This document shows, piece after piece, positions 43,810 through 54,200 of a stretch of 64,000 nucleotides of DNA. The translations under genes were made by a program, and so were the position numbers. Position 1 is the stretch's first letter, and each line of letters starts with the position of its first letter. This stretch comes from Bacteriovoracaceae bacterium (lineage in GTDB: Bacteria; Bdellovibrionota; Bacteriovoracia; Bacteriovoracales; Bacteriovoracaceae), in NCBI GenBank assembly GCA_013141065.1, contig JABFRR010000008.1, positions 501,464-565,463 on the forward strand, given 5' to 3'. The notes beneath the pieces are model-generated. The model saw nothing but the letters and a program-made list of their open reading frames with translations, searched no databases and was not told the DNA's origin.

Positions 43810-44403
43810 ATGACCTTTAAAGTAAAAGATCATTTTTTTCATAAAGCCAAAAAAGAAAATTTTCTGGCAAGAAGTGTATATAAACTTGAAGAAATAGATG
43901 AGCGTTTTAAAATTCTAAAAAAAAATGACCAAGTAATTGACCTAGGATATCACCCGGGATCATGGATTCAGTACACTTCAGAAAAAATTGGTGTCAATGG
44001 GCTGGTAATTGGTGCCGATGTAAGAGACATCAATAATAAGCTTTTAAACATAAAAAATGTACGTCTATTTCAAAAAGATGTTCTCACAATTGAAAGTATG
44101 GCCGAGCTTGGAGTTGAAACTCAGTTCGATGTGGTCCTATCAGATATGGCCCCAAATACCACAGGCGTTCAGTCGGTTGATCAAGCTAGATCATTAAATT
44201 TAGTGGAAATGGTTTTCTTTTTACTGCCAAAATTCTTAAAAGTTGGTGGACATGTTGTTGTAAAAGTTTTTGAAAGTAACGATGCTCAAGTGTTTTTAAA
44301 GGAACAGAAAAAGCATTTTTCTGAATTCCATTATCTCAGACCAAAATCTACTCGTTCAGTTAGTAAAGAATATTTTGTCATTGGGAAGAATTTTAGGCCA
44401 TAA
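43810..44403 (+). CDS. rlmE: RlmE/FtsJ-type rRNA 2'-O-methyltransferase
   Basis: A 197-aa methyltransferase with the FtsJ layout: RSVYKLEEID (catalytic lysine), the SAM loop VIDLGYHPGSWIQY, catalytic aspartate in LSDMAPNTTG, lysine in VVVKVFES and the C-terminal glutamate region SVSKEYFVIG. These fit the K-D-K-E tetrad of 23S rRNA U2552 methyltransferase RlmE. The length is typical (about 200 aa). It follows the barstar-like gene by 3 bp with no clear ribosome binding site. Confidence 0.88.
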   Translation: MTFKVKDHFFHKAKKENFLARSVYKLEEIDERFKILKKNDQVIDLGYHPGSWIQYTSEKIGVNGLVIGADVRDINNKLLNIKNVRLFQKDVLTIESMAELGVETQFDVVLSDMAPNTTGVQSVDQARSLNLVEMVFFLLPKFLKVGGHVVVKVFESNDAQVFLKEQKKHFSEFHYLRPKSTRSVSKEYFVIGKNFRP

Positions 44404-44442
44404 TAGTAATCTACATGAAGTTAACATGATGGTTATTTAGAC

Positions 44443-45888
44443 ATGGATAAGTTTAAAATTAGAATCAACAGAAAGTTTACATTATTACTTGCGGGATCTG
44501 CACTTGGAATTTTTCTAGGTGGCAATGTCATTGGAGTTTTTCAAGGAAAGCCTTCCTCAAAACTCAATGCAGCTGAAGTGCAAGAAGAACTCGGTTTGCC
44601 CGAAATCCCCATTAAGGAAGAAAATAAGCTAACTAGCGAATTAAGGTTTTCGATTGATAAAGCATTTAAAAATGCAACGGAATGGCCAGAAACACTCAAA
44701 CACGGCGACAGAAATACCAAAATTGAATACTCTTTTAATCCAGAACTCGATACGTATATTAAAAAAATCTTAAAACAATACCGCTCAGATTATTCCACTG
44801 TCACAGTTGTTGATAACGAATCAGGGCAAGTTCTGGCAGCAGTCGGCCATGTCGGTAAAAATAACAAGTTTGATAGCAGTTTAGTCTTAACTGCCACCCA
44901 TCCTTCAGCAAGTTTGATAAAAATAATCACAGCTGCCGAGCTAATGCAAAATACGAAAGTTAATAGGGAAACCCCTTTTGAATTCAGAGGCAGAAGTACA
45001 ACCTTATTTAAATATCAACTTAATGAATCTAAAAAAAATCGTTGGGTCCGAACGCAATCTTTTGAATCTGCCTTTGCTCAATCAAATAATGTAATTTTTG
45101 GAAAAGCTGCAATTCAGAATCTTGATAGTGCTAGGCTCGTAAAGATGGCCGAAAATTTTGGCTATAACCAAACCTTGATTAATGAATTTGATTTTATGAA
45201 ATCAAATATTCATGGAGCGAGTGATGATTATCATTTAGCAGAACTTGCATCAGGATTTAACGACGAAACTGTTATTTCACCAGTTCATGCCGCTACTATG
45301 GCCTCCATAATTGCCAATAATGGTGTTTTGAAGAGTCCTAGAGTGATCTCAAGACTGGTAGATTCTAAAACAGGAGAAATTGTTTGGGAAAATGCGCTAG
45401 TAGAAAAGCGAGTCCTCTCAGCAGAAGCTTCTAAAGAAATGCAAGGAATGATGGAAATGACTATCGATGGGGGAACTGCTCGAAAGTCATTCCGAAAAAT
45501 GAATACTGGTTATAAAAATGCCTTAGAGATTGGTGGAAAAACAGGAAGTATCACTGGTGGTAAGCCTTTTGGTAAAAGAGATTGGTTTGCAGCCTATGCT
45601 ATTCCGCGAGATTCAGAGCGGGGAAAAGGTATTTCTATTAGTGTTATGAACGTTAACGTAAAGAGATGGCATGTTAAGTCAACAATGTTGGCTAAAAATA
45701 TAATTGAGTATTATTATAACAATATTCAACCAATGCCGATTACGATGGTTAAAATGCCTCGTTTTATTTCTGAAAATCGTAAAAATAGAGTGAGAAATAA
45801 TAAACGAACTATTGCGAGTGCTAGGTTGAAAAAGAGACCTGAAACACGTATAAATAAAAAAAAAATAATACTACTAAAAGACATATAG
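44443..45888 (+). CDS. Membrane-anchored penicillin-binding transpeptidase
   Basis: A 481-aa protein with one N-terminal transmembrane helix (about 13-32) and a transpeptidase domain. The motifs are SLIK (157-160), SNN (214-216) and KTG (366-368, in GGKTGSITGG). It lacks a recognisable glycosyltransferase or PASTA domain and ends in a basic tail rich in R and K. It would cross-link or trim peptidoglycan in the periplasm. Predators of this group carry extra such enzymes for host or self wall remodelling, but here the substrate is unknown. lepB follows after 9 bp. Confidence 0.85.
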   Translation: MDKFKIRINRKFTLLLAGSALGIFLGGNVIGVFQGKPSSKLNAAEVQEELGLPEIPIKEENKLTSELRFSIDKAFKNATEWPETLKHGDRNTKIEYSFNPELDTYIKKILKQYRSDYSTVTVVDNESGQVLAAVGHVGKNNKFDSSLVLTATHPSASLIKIITAAELMQNTKVNRETPFEFRGRSTTLFKYQLNESKKNRWVRTQSFESAFAQSNNVIFGKAAIQNLDSARLVKMAENFGYNQTLINEFDFMKSNIHGASDDYHLAELASGFNDETVISPVHAATMASIIANNGVLKSPRVISRLVDSKTGEIVWENALVEKRVLSAEASKEMQGMMEMTIDGGTARKSFRKMNTGYKNALEIGGKTGSITGGKPFGKRDWFAAYAIPRDSERGKGISISVMNVNVKRWHVKSTMLAKNIIEYYYNNIQPMPITMVKMPRFISENRKNRVRNNKRTIASARLKKRPETRINKKKIILLKDI

Positions 45889-45897
45889 GTAAGCGCA

Positions 45898-46704
45898 ATG
45901 AACGAAAATCAAACACCACCCTCTAGTACAGAGCTTGATCCACACGCAGACCTAATGAAAAGTGTCGAAGCAGATTTAAATAAAAAACAAAAACTAATTA
46001 AAGAAATTAAATCGATAGCAATTATCATTGTTGCTGTTTTAACTTTCCGGTCAATCTTTTTTGAACCATTTAGAATCCCTTCTGGATCGATGATCCCAAC
46101 TTTAATGATTGGGGATTTTATTTTAGTTAATAAGTTTTCTTACGGCCTAAAAGTACCTTTTACCGATGTCGTATTTGGTGATAAAAGTTTTGATCCTATT
46201 TACATTGCAGGAAAGGGTGAGCCAAAGCGTGGAGATGTTGTCGTTTTTAAATATCCTAAAGATCTCTCAGTTAATTACATTAAAAGAGTTGTCGGCCTGC
46301 CAGGAGATACTTTAGAAATAAGAAATAAAGTTGTTTATATAAATGATAAGCCAATCGAGCCAAAAGAATTCGATGGAAAGGCTATCATGGAAGACATGGA
46401 CGACAAGTTTAAAGGATATAATCTAAAATTTTACAAGGTGAAAACCGGTGAAGCTGAACACGTCATTCAGCAAGATAATGACAATTATTACAAAGTAGAT
46501 TTTGATAAAATCACAATCCCACAAGAAAGTTACTTCGTAATGGGAGATAATCGTGATTTTTCTTACGATGCCAGGTACTGGGGATTTGTAAAACATGAAC
46601 AAATTAAAGGCAAGGCTATGTTTGTTTGGTTCTCACTCATTTTTCCATTCGGGGAAAATCCGGCCAAGTTTAGACCTTGGAGAATTGGAACTCCGATTAA
46701 CTAA
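45898..46704 (+). CDS. lepB: Signal peptidase I LepB
   Basis: LepB cleaves signal peptides from exported proteins at the outer face of the inner membrane. The 268-aa protein has one transmembrane helix (about 35-52). The catalytic Ser64 lies in FRIPSGSMIPTL, the general base Lys129 in YIKRVVGLPGD, and the conserved FVMGDNRDFSYDARYWGF box follows. It is of the single-helix type. Its stop codon overlaps that of the convergent mutS2. Confidence 0.96.
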   Translation: MNENQTPPSSTELDPHADLMKSVEADLNKKQKLIKEIKSIAIIIVAVLTFRSIFFEPFRIPSGSMIPTLMIGDFILVNKFSYGLKVPFTDVVFGDKSFDPIYIAGKGEPKRGDVVVFKYPKDLSVNYIKRVVGLPGDTLEIRNKVVYINDKPIEPKEFDGKAIMEDMDDKFKGYNLKFYKVKTGEAEHVIQQDNDNYYKVDFDKITIPQESYFVMGDNRDFSYDARYWGFVKHEQIKGKAMFVWFSLIFPFGENPAKFRPWRIGTPIN

Positions 46705-49073
46705 AAAAAGATTTTAGTACAGCCGTCATTGCCTTCGATGTTCTCCCATCTTAGGTCACGATATTCTTTTTTTAAGAATGATCGTAACCAGGTCTTTAAA
46801 ACACCATCCCCATGTCCATGCACAATTGTGACAAAAGGAATTTCACCAGTGATGACTTCGTCTATAGATTGCTCGCAAATTTTTTGAAATTCTTCTAATC
46901 TCATTCCCCTGCAGTCAATTTCAATATCACCCCTCACCGTTTTTTGAATATTAATTTTCACTTGAGGCTTCGGTGGATTTGAGCCAGAAGCATATCTTAA
47001 AGTATTTGAAGTTACCCAGACTGACAAAGCTCCATGCTGAATTTGCACTTCGCGCTTTCTGGGATTGATATTTTGTACTTTCACATTCTTTTTAACAGTT
47101 AAGGAGAAGTAGTATTGATTTAAGACAATATCATCAAATTGGACTTCTTTTAAGTGAGCATAAATAGTTTCAATTTCTGTTCTTGGCTTTTTAACAGGGG
47201 CTTCTTTAATTAATGTAGATTGGATTGATGCAATTTCATTGTTTAAATTTTTACGACTCGAGATATTTCCAGTTTTAACTTGATTCAACATCAATTCTGC
47301 TTGGTCAAAAATCATTCTAATTTTTTTTGTATATTCATTTATTATTTTTTCGCGCTCGAGATAAAGTGTTCCTTCCATTGAAGCTTTTTGATTTTTTAGT
47401 TCAATATTTAAATTGCGATTATGGGTTAGTATTTTTTCAAGATCAATCTTCTTTTGAGAAAGCTCTTGCAGAAGTGTTTCGTATGTTACTTGTTTTCCAT
47501 CAAGCATCGCTTTGGCGTTAATACTGATGTTATTTATCAAGTCATATTTTTTCGATAAATTTTCAAAAATCTTAAAAGCCAGAGAGCTTCCTGGCTCTCC
47601 TAAAATTAATTTATATGTAGGTTTATTTGATTCAAAATCATAGCCAACATGTGCAGAGACATAATCCGTTCGCGCATGCATATAGGTTTTTAAAACTTGA
47701 TGGTGCGTAGACAAAACAACTTTTGAAGTAGAAATACTATGAATCTCATCCAGAAAAGCAATGGCAAGAGCAGAAGCTTCTTCAGATGAAGTAGAATTAA
47801 AAATTTCATCAATAATTATTAAATTTAAAGGGCCAAGCGTTTTTAAAAGTTCGAGATAATATTTTGACTCTGAGGCAAAAGAACTTAGTCCTTCAGAAAG
47901 ATTTTGATGATCATGACTGAAATAGTACAAGTCCTCAACGGGATGAATATCTGCAAAACTAGCTGGAACGTAAAGCCCAAGATGTACGAGGAGAATTGAA
48001 ATGGTGAGTGACTTAAGGGCCACAGTTTTTCCACCAGTATTTGGCCCAGATATAATGAGACCCAAATGTGTTGAGTCTAAGGATATAGTGTTTTTAACGG
48101 GGTTGTTAATTAAAGGATGAAAAATTCCATCGAATTCAAAATGAAATTGATTATTAAGTTTTGGTTTACAAAAACCTAGCTTCAAAGAGTACGTTGCCTT
48201 AGTATTGAGCCAATCCATTTCAAGGACCCAATTAGACATTAAGTCGAATTCACTTTGATAAATGTGAACAATTTTACTTAGTTCAATTGTTAATTTTAAA
48301 ATTGTAGACTCAATTTCAGCAAGTAAATGAATACGCTTATTGCCCTTTTCTCTCACATCATATGGCTCAACACAAAGTGTCATCCCACTTTGTGAGCGAC
48401 TTACGATTGGTCCAAGTTCTGAATTGTAAGAATCGGACTTAATTGCTAACACATAACGGTCATTAATAATGTCATAGCTATCGAGTTGAAGTTTACTTGA
48501 AAAAAATTCAGTCTTAGAAATTTTTTGAATACTCACCCTGAGGTCATTTTCTAATAATAACACCTCAGTATAAAGTTTTTTTAGCAGTGGATGTCTTTCA
48601 TATGAGACGTTTCCATTGTGGTCAACAAAATCCCTAAGTGGATTAACAAAAAGTCTTTTAATTTTTGTATGTTTTTCATTTTCAATAAAATAAGCATCAG
48701 ATATAGGCAAGGGCTTAAAAACTGAAAAATTATCAAGAAAACTTTCTGATAGTTGAGCAAAAAAATGGAGCTCGTTAGCTTCAAAGAATTTACCTTTTTT
48801 TGCATCATTAACTAATTCAAAAAAACTTTTTGAATCAGGTAAAAATCTAATCTTAGAGTTAAAAACTAGACTGAATTCATCAAAGTTAGCTATATAGATT
48901 TCAAGCAAATCGAGGTCTTTTAAAATTTCTGAAAAAGAGTTTGCACTTAAAGGTTGAAGTAATTTTTCTTTTATTAATTCGAAATGTGATAAACTAGAAA
49001 TATCACTAATAAGTGTTGACCAGTCGAGAAGCTCAAGTGCCTCTCTATTACCATTTAAAAGATTAAGTGCCAT
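46701..49073 (-). CDS. mutS2: MutS2 family ATPase with Smr domain
   Basis: The 790-aa protein lacks the mismatch-recognition domain of MutS and has the MutS2 plan: lever/clamp helices, ATPase with SGPNTGGKTVALKSL (about residue 344), the IIIDEIFNSTSSEEASALA Walker B region, a long coiled coil, and a C-terminal Smr domain (DCRGMRLEEF; IVHGHGDGVLKTWLRSFL). MutS2 is known in Bacillus subtilis to split collided ribosomes and in others to suppress recombination. The start codon overlaps that of the divergent NFACT gene (CATG). Confidence 0.95.
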   Translation of the reverse strand: MALNLLNGNREALELLDWSTLISDISSLSHFELIKEKLLQPLSANSFSEILKDLDLLEIYIANFDEFSLVFNSKIRFLPDSKSFFELVNDAKKGKFFEANELHFFAQLSESFLDNFSVFKPLPISDAYFIENEKHTKIKRLFVNPLRDFVDHNGNVSYERHPLLKKLYTEVLLLENDLRVSIQKISKTEFFSSKLQLDSYDIINDRYVLAIKSDSYNSELGPIVSRSQSGMTLCVEPYDVREKGNKRIHLLAEIESTILKLTIELSKIVHIYQSEFDLMSNWVLEMDWLNTKATYSLKLGFCKPKLNNQFHFEFDGIFHPLINNPVKNTISLDSTHLGLIISGPNTGGKTVALKSLTISILLVHLGLYVPASFADIHPVEDLYYFSHDHQNLSEGLSSFASESKYYLELLKTLGPLNLIIIDEIFNSTSSEEASALAIAFLDEIHSISTSKVVLSTHHQVLKTYMHARTDYVSAHVGYDFESNKPTYKLILGEPGSSLAFKIFENLSKKYDLINNISINAKAMLDGKQVTYETLLQELSQKKIDLEKILTHNRNLNIELKNQKASMEGTLYLEREKIINEYTKKIRMIFDQAELMLNQVKTGNISSRKNLNNEIASIQSTLIKEAPVKKPRTEIETIYAHLKEVQFDDIVLNQYYFSLTVKKNVKVQNINPRKREVQIQHGALSVWVTSNTLRYASGSNPPKPQVKINIQKTVRGDIEIDCRGMRLEEFQKICEQSIDEVITGEIPFVTIVHGHGDGVLKTWLRSFLKKEYRDLRWENIEGNDGCTKIFF

Positions 49074-50385
49074 GATACAGTCTCACCAACAATTAGTAGA
49101 AGTTTCAAGTGAATATAACATTCTCTTTTCAAAAAATGAATTTTATCCAGTTCAAAAAGCTTACACAACTCCACATTTTATAGTTTTAACTGTTCGCTTT
49201 CCCGGGAAAAATGCCTTTTTATACATTGGGCGAGGTAATAAATATGAGGGAATATTTTTAGGAGAATATTTACCACCTTCATATTTACGAGTACAGGATA
49301 AGTTTCTAGATTATTTAAGGAAAAACTTAGTTGGTAGCCGTCTAGGGAAAATGGAAGTTGACCGGTCACATTTTTTCGCACTTTTTCCTTATAAAAATGA
49401 TCAAAGTAACAACTCATTTTCATTTGGTTACAAGAACCATCAACTTTATTTTATAAATCAAAAACAAGAAGAGATTTATACAAGCTGGAACAATGAAGTA
49501 ACTCAAAGAAATAGCTTGGTTAAAATCATAGACAACTTTTTAGGTGAATCTAGCTTATCAGACAAGAGCATAAAATCTCAATTCTTACTATCCGACTACT
49601 TTAAAAACGAAGAGAAAAAAAAGAGTGGTGCACCCGTACAAGCGAAAAAAGAAAAATTTCTTAAGAAAAAAATAGGTAATATAAAAAATGACCTAAACGA
49701 TGTAGTGAAATGGAAAAACCTAGAACACGATTTATTAACTGGAGTTGAAATGAATATTCCAGACAAAGAAGCAATTTTTTATAATATAAAAATTAAATTT
49801 CCAAGCAACATCAATGAGTGGCAAAAAAGAGATGCGCTATTTAACAAAGTTAAAAAACTTAAAAAGGCTGAAAATATTCTAACTCAAAGGCTCGCTGAAA
49901 CAGAATTAGAATTAGAAAATGTAATGGCCGGAAAAATAAGCGTTGAAGCCACTAAGGAACATGCAGTTGCTCTTTTGTGGCAATCACAAAAAACTGCACT
50001 TAAAAAAAATTCTGACCGGAAAACCCTGCTTTTTTCAATTGGACAAATTAATGGAATTATAGGCCTTGATGCTCAGAGCAATGATTTAATCCGTTCAGAA
50101 GCTGCAAAAGACCATTATTGGTTTCACGTTGAAAATTACACTGGTTCACACTGCGTGATAAAAACTGACGATATCTCAAAGATTAAGCCGCTAGAATTTG
50201 AAGCTTTAGCATCTCTTTTGAGAGATTACTCGAAATTGGACATTTTAGAAATACCTGTTATTTATAGTCAGGTAAAGCATGTAAAAGGTTTAAAAGGCAC
50301 GGCCGGAAAAGTCTTAGTAAAAAAACCTAAATACTTACGTTGCCAATACCGCCCGTGGAAAGAAATTATTACCCTAAATGAGTGA
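49072..50385 (+). CDS. RqcH-like NFACT protein
   Basis: A 437-aa NFACT-family protein. The N-terminal domain contains a DR pair at residues 97-98 (KMEVDRSH), the position known to be required for C-terminal tailing by RqcH. A coiled-coil middle (about 190-310) follows, and a C-terminal NFACT-R domain with LIRSEAAKDHYWFHVENYTGSHCVI ends it. RqcH recruits alanyl-tRNA to stalled 50S subunits and adds degradation tails in ribosome quality control. The protein is shorter than RqcH of Firmicutes (about 570 aa), so a reduced relative is possible. It diverges from mutS2. Confidence 0.78.
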   Translation: MIQSHQQLVEVSSEYNILFSKNEFYPVQKAYTTPHFIVLTVRFPGKNAFLYIGRGNKYEGIFLGEYLPPSYLRVQDKFLDYLRKNLVGSRLGKMEVDRSHFFALFPYKNDQSNNSFSFGYKNHQLYFINQKQEEIYTSWNNEVTQRNSLVKIIDNFLGESSLSDKSIKSQFLLSDYFKNEEKKKSGAPVQAKKEKFLKKKIGNIKNDLNDVVKWKNLEHDLLTGVEMNIPDKEAIFYNIKIKFPSNINEWQKRDALFNKVKKLKKAENILTQRLAETELELENVMAGKISVEATKEHAVALLWQSQKTALKKNSDRKTLLFSIGQINGIIGLDAQSNDLIRSEAAKDHYWFHVENYTGSHCVIKTDDISKIKPLEFEALASLLRDYSKLDILEIPVIYSQVKHVKGLKGTAGKVLVKKPKYLRCQYRPWKEIITLNE

Positions 50386-50440
50386 TGATTGCACGGAGTG
50401 TCGGCTCTCAGTAGAATAGAAAGATATTAGGGGTTTAAAA

Positions 50441-51274
50441 ATGAAATTTCAACTTTCCGGCATTATTCTTATTCTCGTTTCTTTGCTCGCTAACACAGCA
50501 ATTGCCCAAAGTAGTAATGCTGAAATTGATCAATATGAAATTAGAAGTTATGATCCACAAAAAAGCGGATTAGTAGATTTAGTATTTGAAGCGCGAGTTG
50601 AAAAACTAACAGATATTTTAAATAAGACCGAAACTTTCGGAAAACTCGTTGATGTTTATTTTAAAATTTACTGGCTATCACCTTCCCAATATAAGATTGA
50701 AGTGATGGGTCTGCCTAAAGGTTTTCAAGAAGTTCGCGACGATCTGACATCATTAATAAAAGGCAAATTAGAATTAATTATTCCTGAAAAATTCTCTACA
50801 AAATTTAATGGCTATACGTTAAAAACACAGCCATTAGCCGATGGGAAATTGATCAAAGCTATTGATGATACTTACACTCTGGCAATTCCAGAAGTAGATT
50901 TAGTTTTTGATAATAACGGAAAACTAAAAATTCTTGAAACTAAATCCGGATTGACTGCAATTAAAACAGAATTTTTCCAAGCTCCAAAATCATGGAGTAA
51001 CAACAAGCTTGTAATGGAAAAAATGATTACAACTACAAAACAAACAGGCATCGTATCTGTTTCAACAAGCACTATTGATTATTTAACTAAGGCAGGGATG
51101 GGGTTTCCTTCTAAGGTGACAATTAAAAATACAATTGAAACTGTTATCCCTGCACGTGGAAAAGAAAAAGAAAAGAAAGTGAAAAATGAATCAAGTTCAG
51201 TGATTAATTTTACAACTTACGAAGTAAACACGGGGAAAGCACAAAGATTTATTGTTGAAGGCCTAAGAAAGTAG
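50441..51274 (+). CDS. Secreted protein of unknown function
   Basis: A 277-aa protein with a clear Sec signal peptide (ends near AIAQ, residues 20-23), then a mixed alpha/beta domain without cysteines that I do not recognise. The beta-rich sequence (YFKIYWLSPSQYKIEVMG; LAIPEVDLVFDNNGKLKILETKSG) might suggest a lipoprotein-carrier-like or other periplasmic fold, but there is no firm match. It lies 6 bp before the giant lipoprotein gene and is probably cotranscribed. Confidence 0.72.
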   Translation: MKFQLSGIILILVSLLANTAIAQSSNAEIDQYEIRSYDPQKSGLVDLVFEARVEKLTDILNKTETFGKLVDVYFKIYWLSPSQYKIEVMGLPKGFQEVRDDLTSLIKGKLELIIPEKFSTKFNGYTLKTQPLADGKLIKAIDDTYTLAIPEVDLVFDNNGKLKILETKSGLTAIKTEFFQAPKSWSNNKLVMEKMITTTKQTGIVSVSTSTIDYLTKAGMGFPSKVTIKNTIETVIPARGKEKEKKVKNESSSVINFTTYEVNTGKAQRFIVEGLRK

Positions 51275-51280
51275 GTTTAA

Positions 51281-54200
51281 GTGAGACAACGTAAAAATTC
51301 ATTCTTTCTAAGCCTATTGATTATTTTAATCATAGTGTTTACTGCGTGTTCAAAACAAGAATCGTCCTCTATTGAAGATGGTGAAGCAAGAAATCAAAGT
51401 GAAATTGAACGACTTGAAGCTTGTAGTCTTGTTAATTTTAACAAGGGAGTCTTGTTACACTACAACATGATTTTGATGTTTAAGTGTACCAAGTGGGATC
51501 TAGAGTTCCCTCAGCTGAATTTGGCCATCAGACAAGTTCCCAGTGAATCTTGGGATCATTTTATGGGTCCAATAGATAAAGAATTTGTAGAAAATTTAAC
51601 AAGACGAGACAGAGTTTTTAGCAATATTAAAGAATTAGATTCTAAAAATGGGCTCGATGACCTAAGCAGAGTTCTTGTGGCATTGAATGAAACTAATTTC
51701 TTTGATGCTTTAAATAGTATGCTTGGATGTGCTGAAAATCCAACTCTCGAAAGCTGTGCAACTCGAGACCAAATTCCACAAAAAAGATCATTAATTAATA
51801 TTATAAGAATTATAGATTCAGATCCTCAGACAATTTTGAAAGCTTCCAACCTCATTAAATTCATTAATAGTTCTATTGTTGGAAATGAAGAAAAACTAAG
51901 AGTAGAAATAAATAAGTTTATTCGCGATCCTATGTTTATTGAACTTAGATTACGACTGGTTGATTCAATAGCTTTAAAGTTCAAGACTGGGTTCAGTATT
52001 GAAGACAGGAATTTTTTATCAAAGATGTTATTAACAGGGACCAGTGATGAGTCCTCACCTTGGGTGTATTCTTGGCTAAATGATCCAAAAATGACTCGAG
52101 AAAAATTTAAAGCTCTAATGGAATTTCCAGCTTTAACTAATCCAGACCTTGTTAAGCAGTTTAAAGGTTTAAAACTTGCTTATGATGATAATTTTAATTG
52201 CACAATTAAAGACACTACGAATTTAAATGAATTATTAACTTTTGATTTTAAGTCTCATTTAAAAGATCACGTTTCGGTACTTAAAGAAAGAGACTATAAA
52301 AGTTATTTTGACTATGCGTCTGCATTTTTAACAGGGGCGAAGACTTCGTTAGCTTTTTGCAATGAGCTTGAAGTCAATAAGTACGGTTTTAGTTTTATTC
52401 AAATGATCAACAAACAAGCACAGTTTTTGGGAGAAAAAAAGTTCTATGATCTTTTCAAGTTTGTATTAGCACATTCAACCGCCAAGGGTGATATTGATAA
52501 AAACTTTTCAGAGAATTTATATTTTTTTGATCTTTTAGCAGGTGGATTTTTTTCAACCGCCAATGAAGTTAATGAATCAATGCTAACTCGCACGCGAGAA
52601 ATGTACCCCATTATTTACGACATACTAAAAAATGTTCCGATAGATGCCTATCTTGATCTCGGTGAAGTTTTACAAAAAACTCTCAATAGTAACAATGATC
52701 CTAGATTTGTTGGAGTTGCTGATTTTTGGAATTTTTTCACACCAAAAGAAAAAAACTTTGTATTTAATTTCGTCGATCGTCATTTCGAGGGAGACACCCA
52801 ATTTCTTTTACTTTTTGATTTCTACTCTAAGTTTTTAGATGACATGTCTGAAGTCCAACCAGTGTTTAAGGACAAGTGGCTCGGTTCAATTGAAGCCGAA
52901 GAAATGTCGTATTTAGCGCTTCAAGAGTTATTTAAAAACTTAGCAGGCAAAGATACATTGATAGATTTTAAAAAATTCTTCGGGAGAGATCAAATTCTCA
53001 AGGTACTTGAGGTGATTTCAAATGGTAATAATATCAATGCAACTGCCAAAGAAGAGTTAAATTATCGAAAATCAGATATTTATGTAACACGAATGAGAAC
53101 TGAGATGTATCGTTTTGACGTGACATATAAGCCCAAAGAGTCTGGTGACTATGATTCAAAACCAATTTTAGAATGTATGAAGGTATTTAGTGATATTGAA
53201 AATGGTTTTTATCACTTAGTCAGAAAATTACCAGAGGTATGCACCAAAGTATCAAATGAAAATATCGCTTTCAAGGTTTTTAGCTGGCTTAATGTAATCG
53301 AAAAAAGCTACAAAGAATTTAAACCTTCAAATGAAGACAATGACTCTTTACTTAGTGAAGCCGGAATTCTCAGTCCTTACATGTTAAATTCTTTGATTGG
53401 AACCGGGAAAATACTCGATTCACTCTTGGGAGATATTGACTCGGTATTACCAACGAAAAATGGTTTGAGGTATTTAGCAACTTCAGCACGACAACACTTG
53501 TTTGAAAAAAATGCGATATCTCTATTAGATAAAAATGTGATTGTGTTAAATCAATGGATTGATGTACTTCCTGAAAGAAACATAGTTCATAGAAATGCAA
53601 TCATAAAAGAGATTGCCAAGGAAAATAACTTTAAATATAGCAACGAAGTTTTTAAAAGTGTCGCTGATTTATTGATTCAATATGCAGATTGGATTAAAAA
53701 TGGATTTTGGGAAAAAGCAAATACGCGCTCTCTTGGTGAATACAATCCGGCCCACGATTGCGACAAAGTGATTAATAAATTTGTTGCCCCTCATCCTTGC
53801 CCTTCAAAAGAAGTTGTAAAAAAACATACAAACGAAATAATTAAGTATTTAACAACTACCTGGGAAGCACAACAAGGTACAGCTACAAAACAATTGTTAT
53901 TATCAATAAAGCCAGGTGAAGGCATTTCAATTCCATTGGGAACAAGCCAGACTAAAAAGTATCAACTTACTTTAAAAGAAACAATGAAGTACTTATACGA
54001 TACGAGTGATAAAAATCTTGCAAATGTTAATAGGCAAAAAACTTATTATGTTAATAAAGACAATTATTTTTCAAATGAAATATTAACAACCCTTGAACGG
54101 GTAGAAATTGTTATTCGAGATGTTCGCTTTGGTAATAATTATCTTGGAGCTGCTTTTTTAAATGCCATAACACATACCAATAATTATAATGAGGAAGCTG

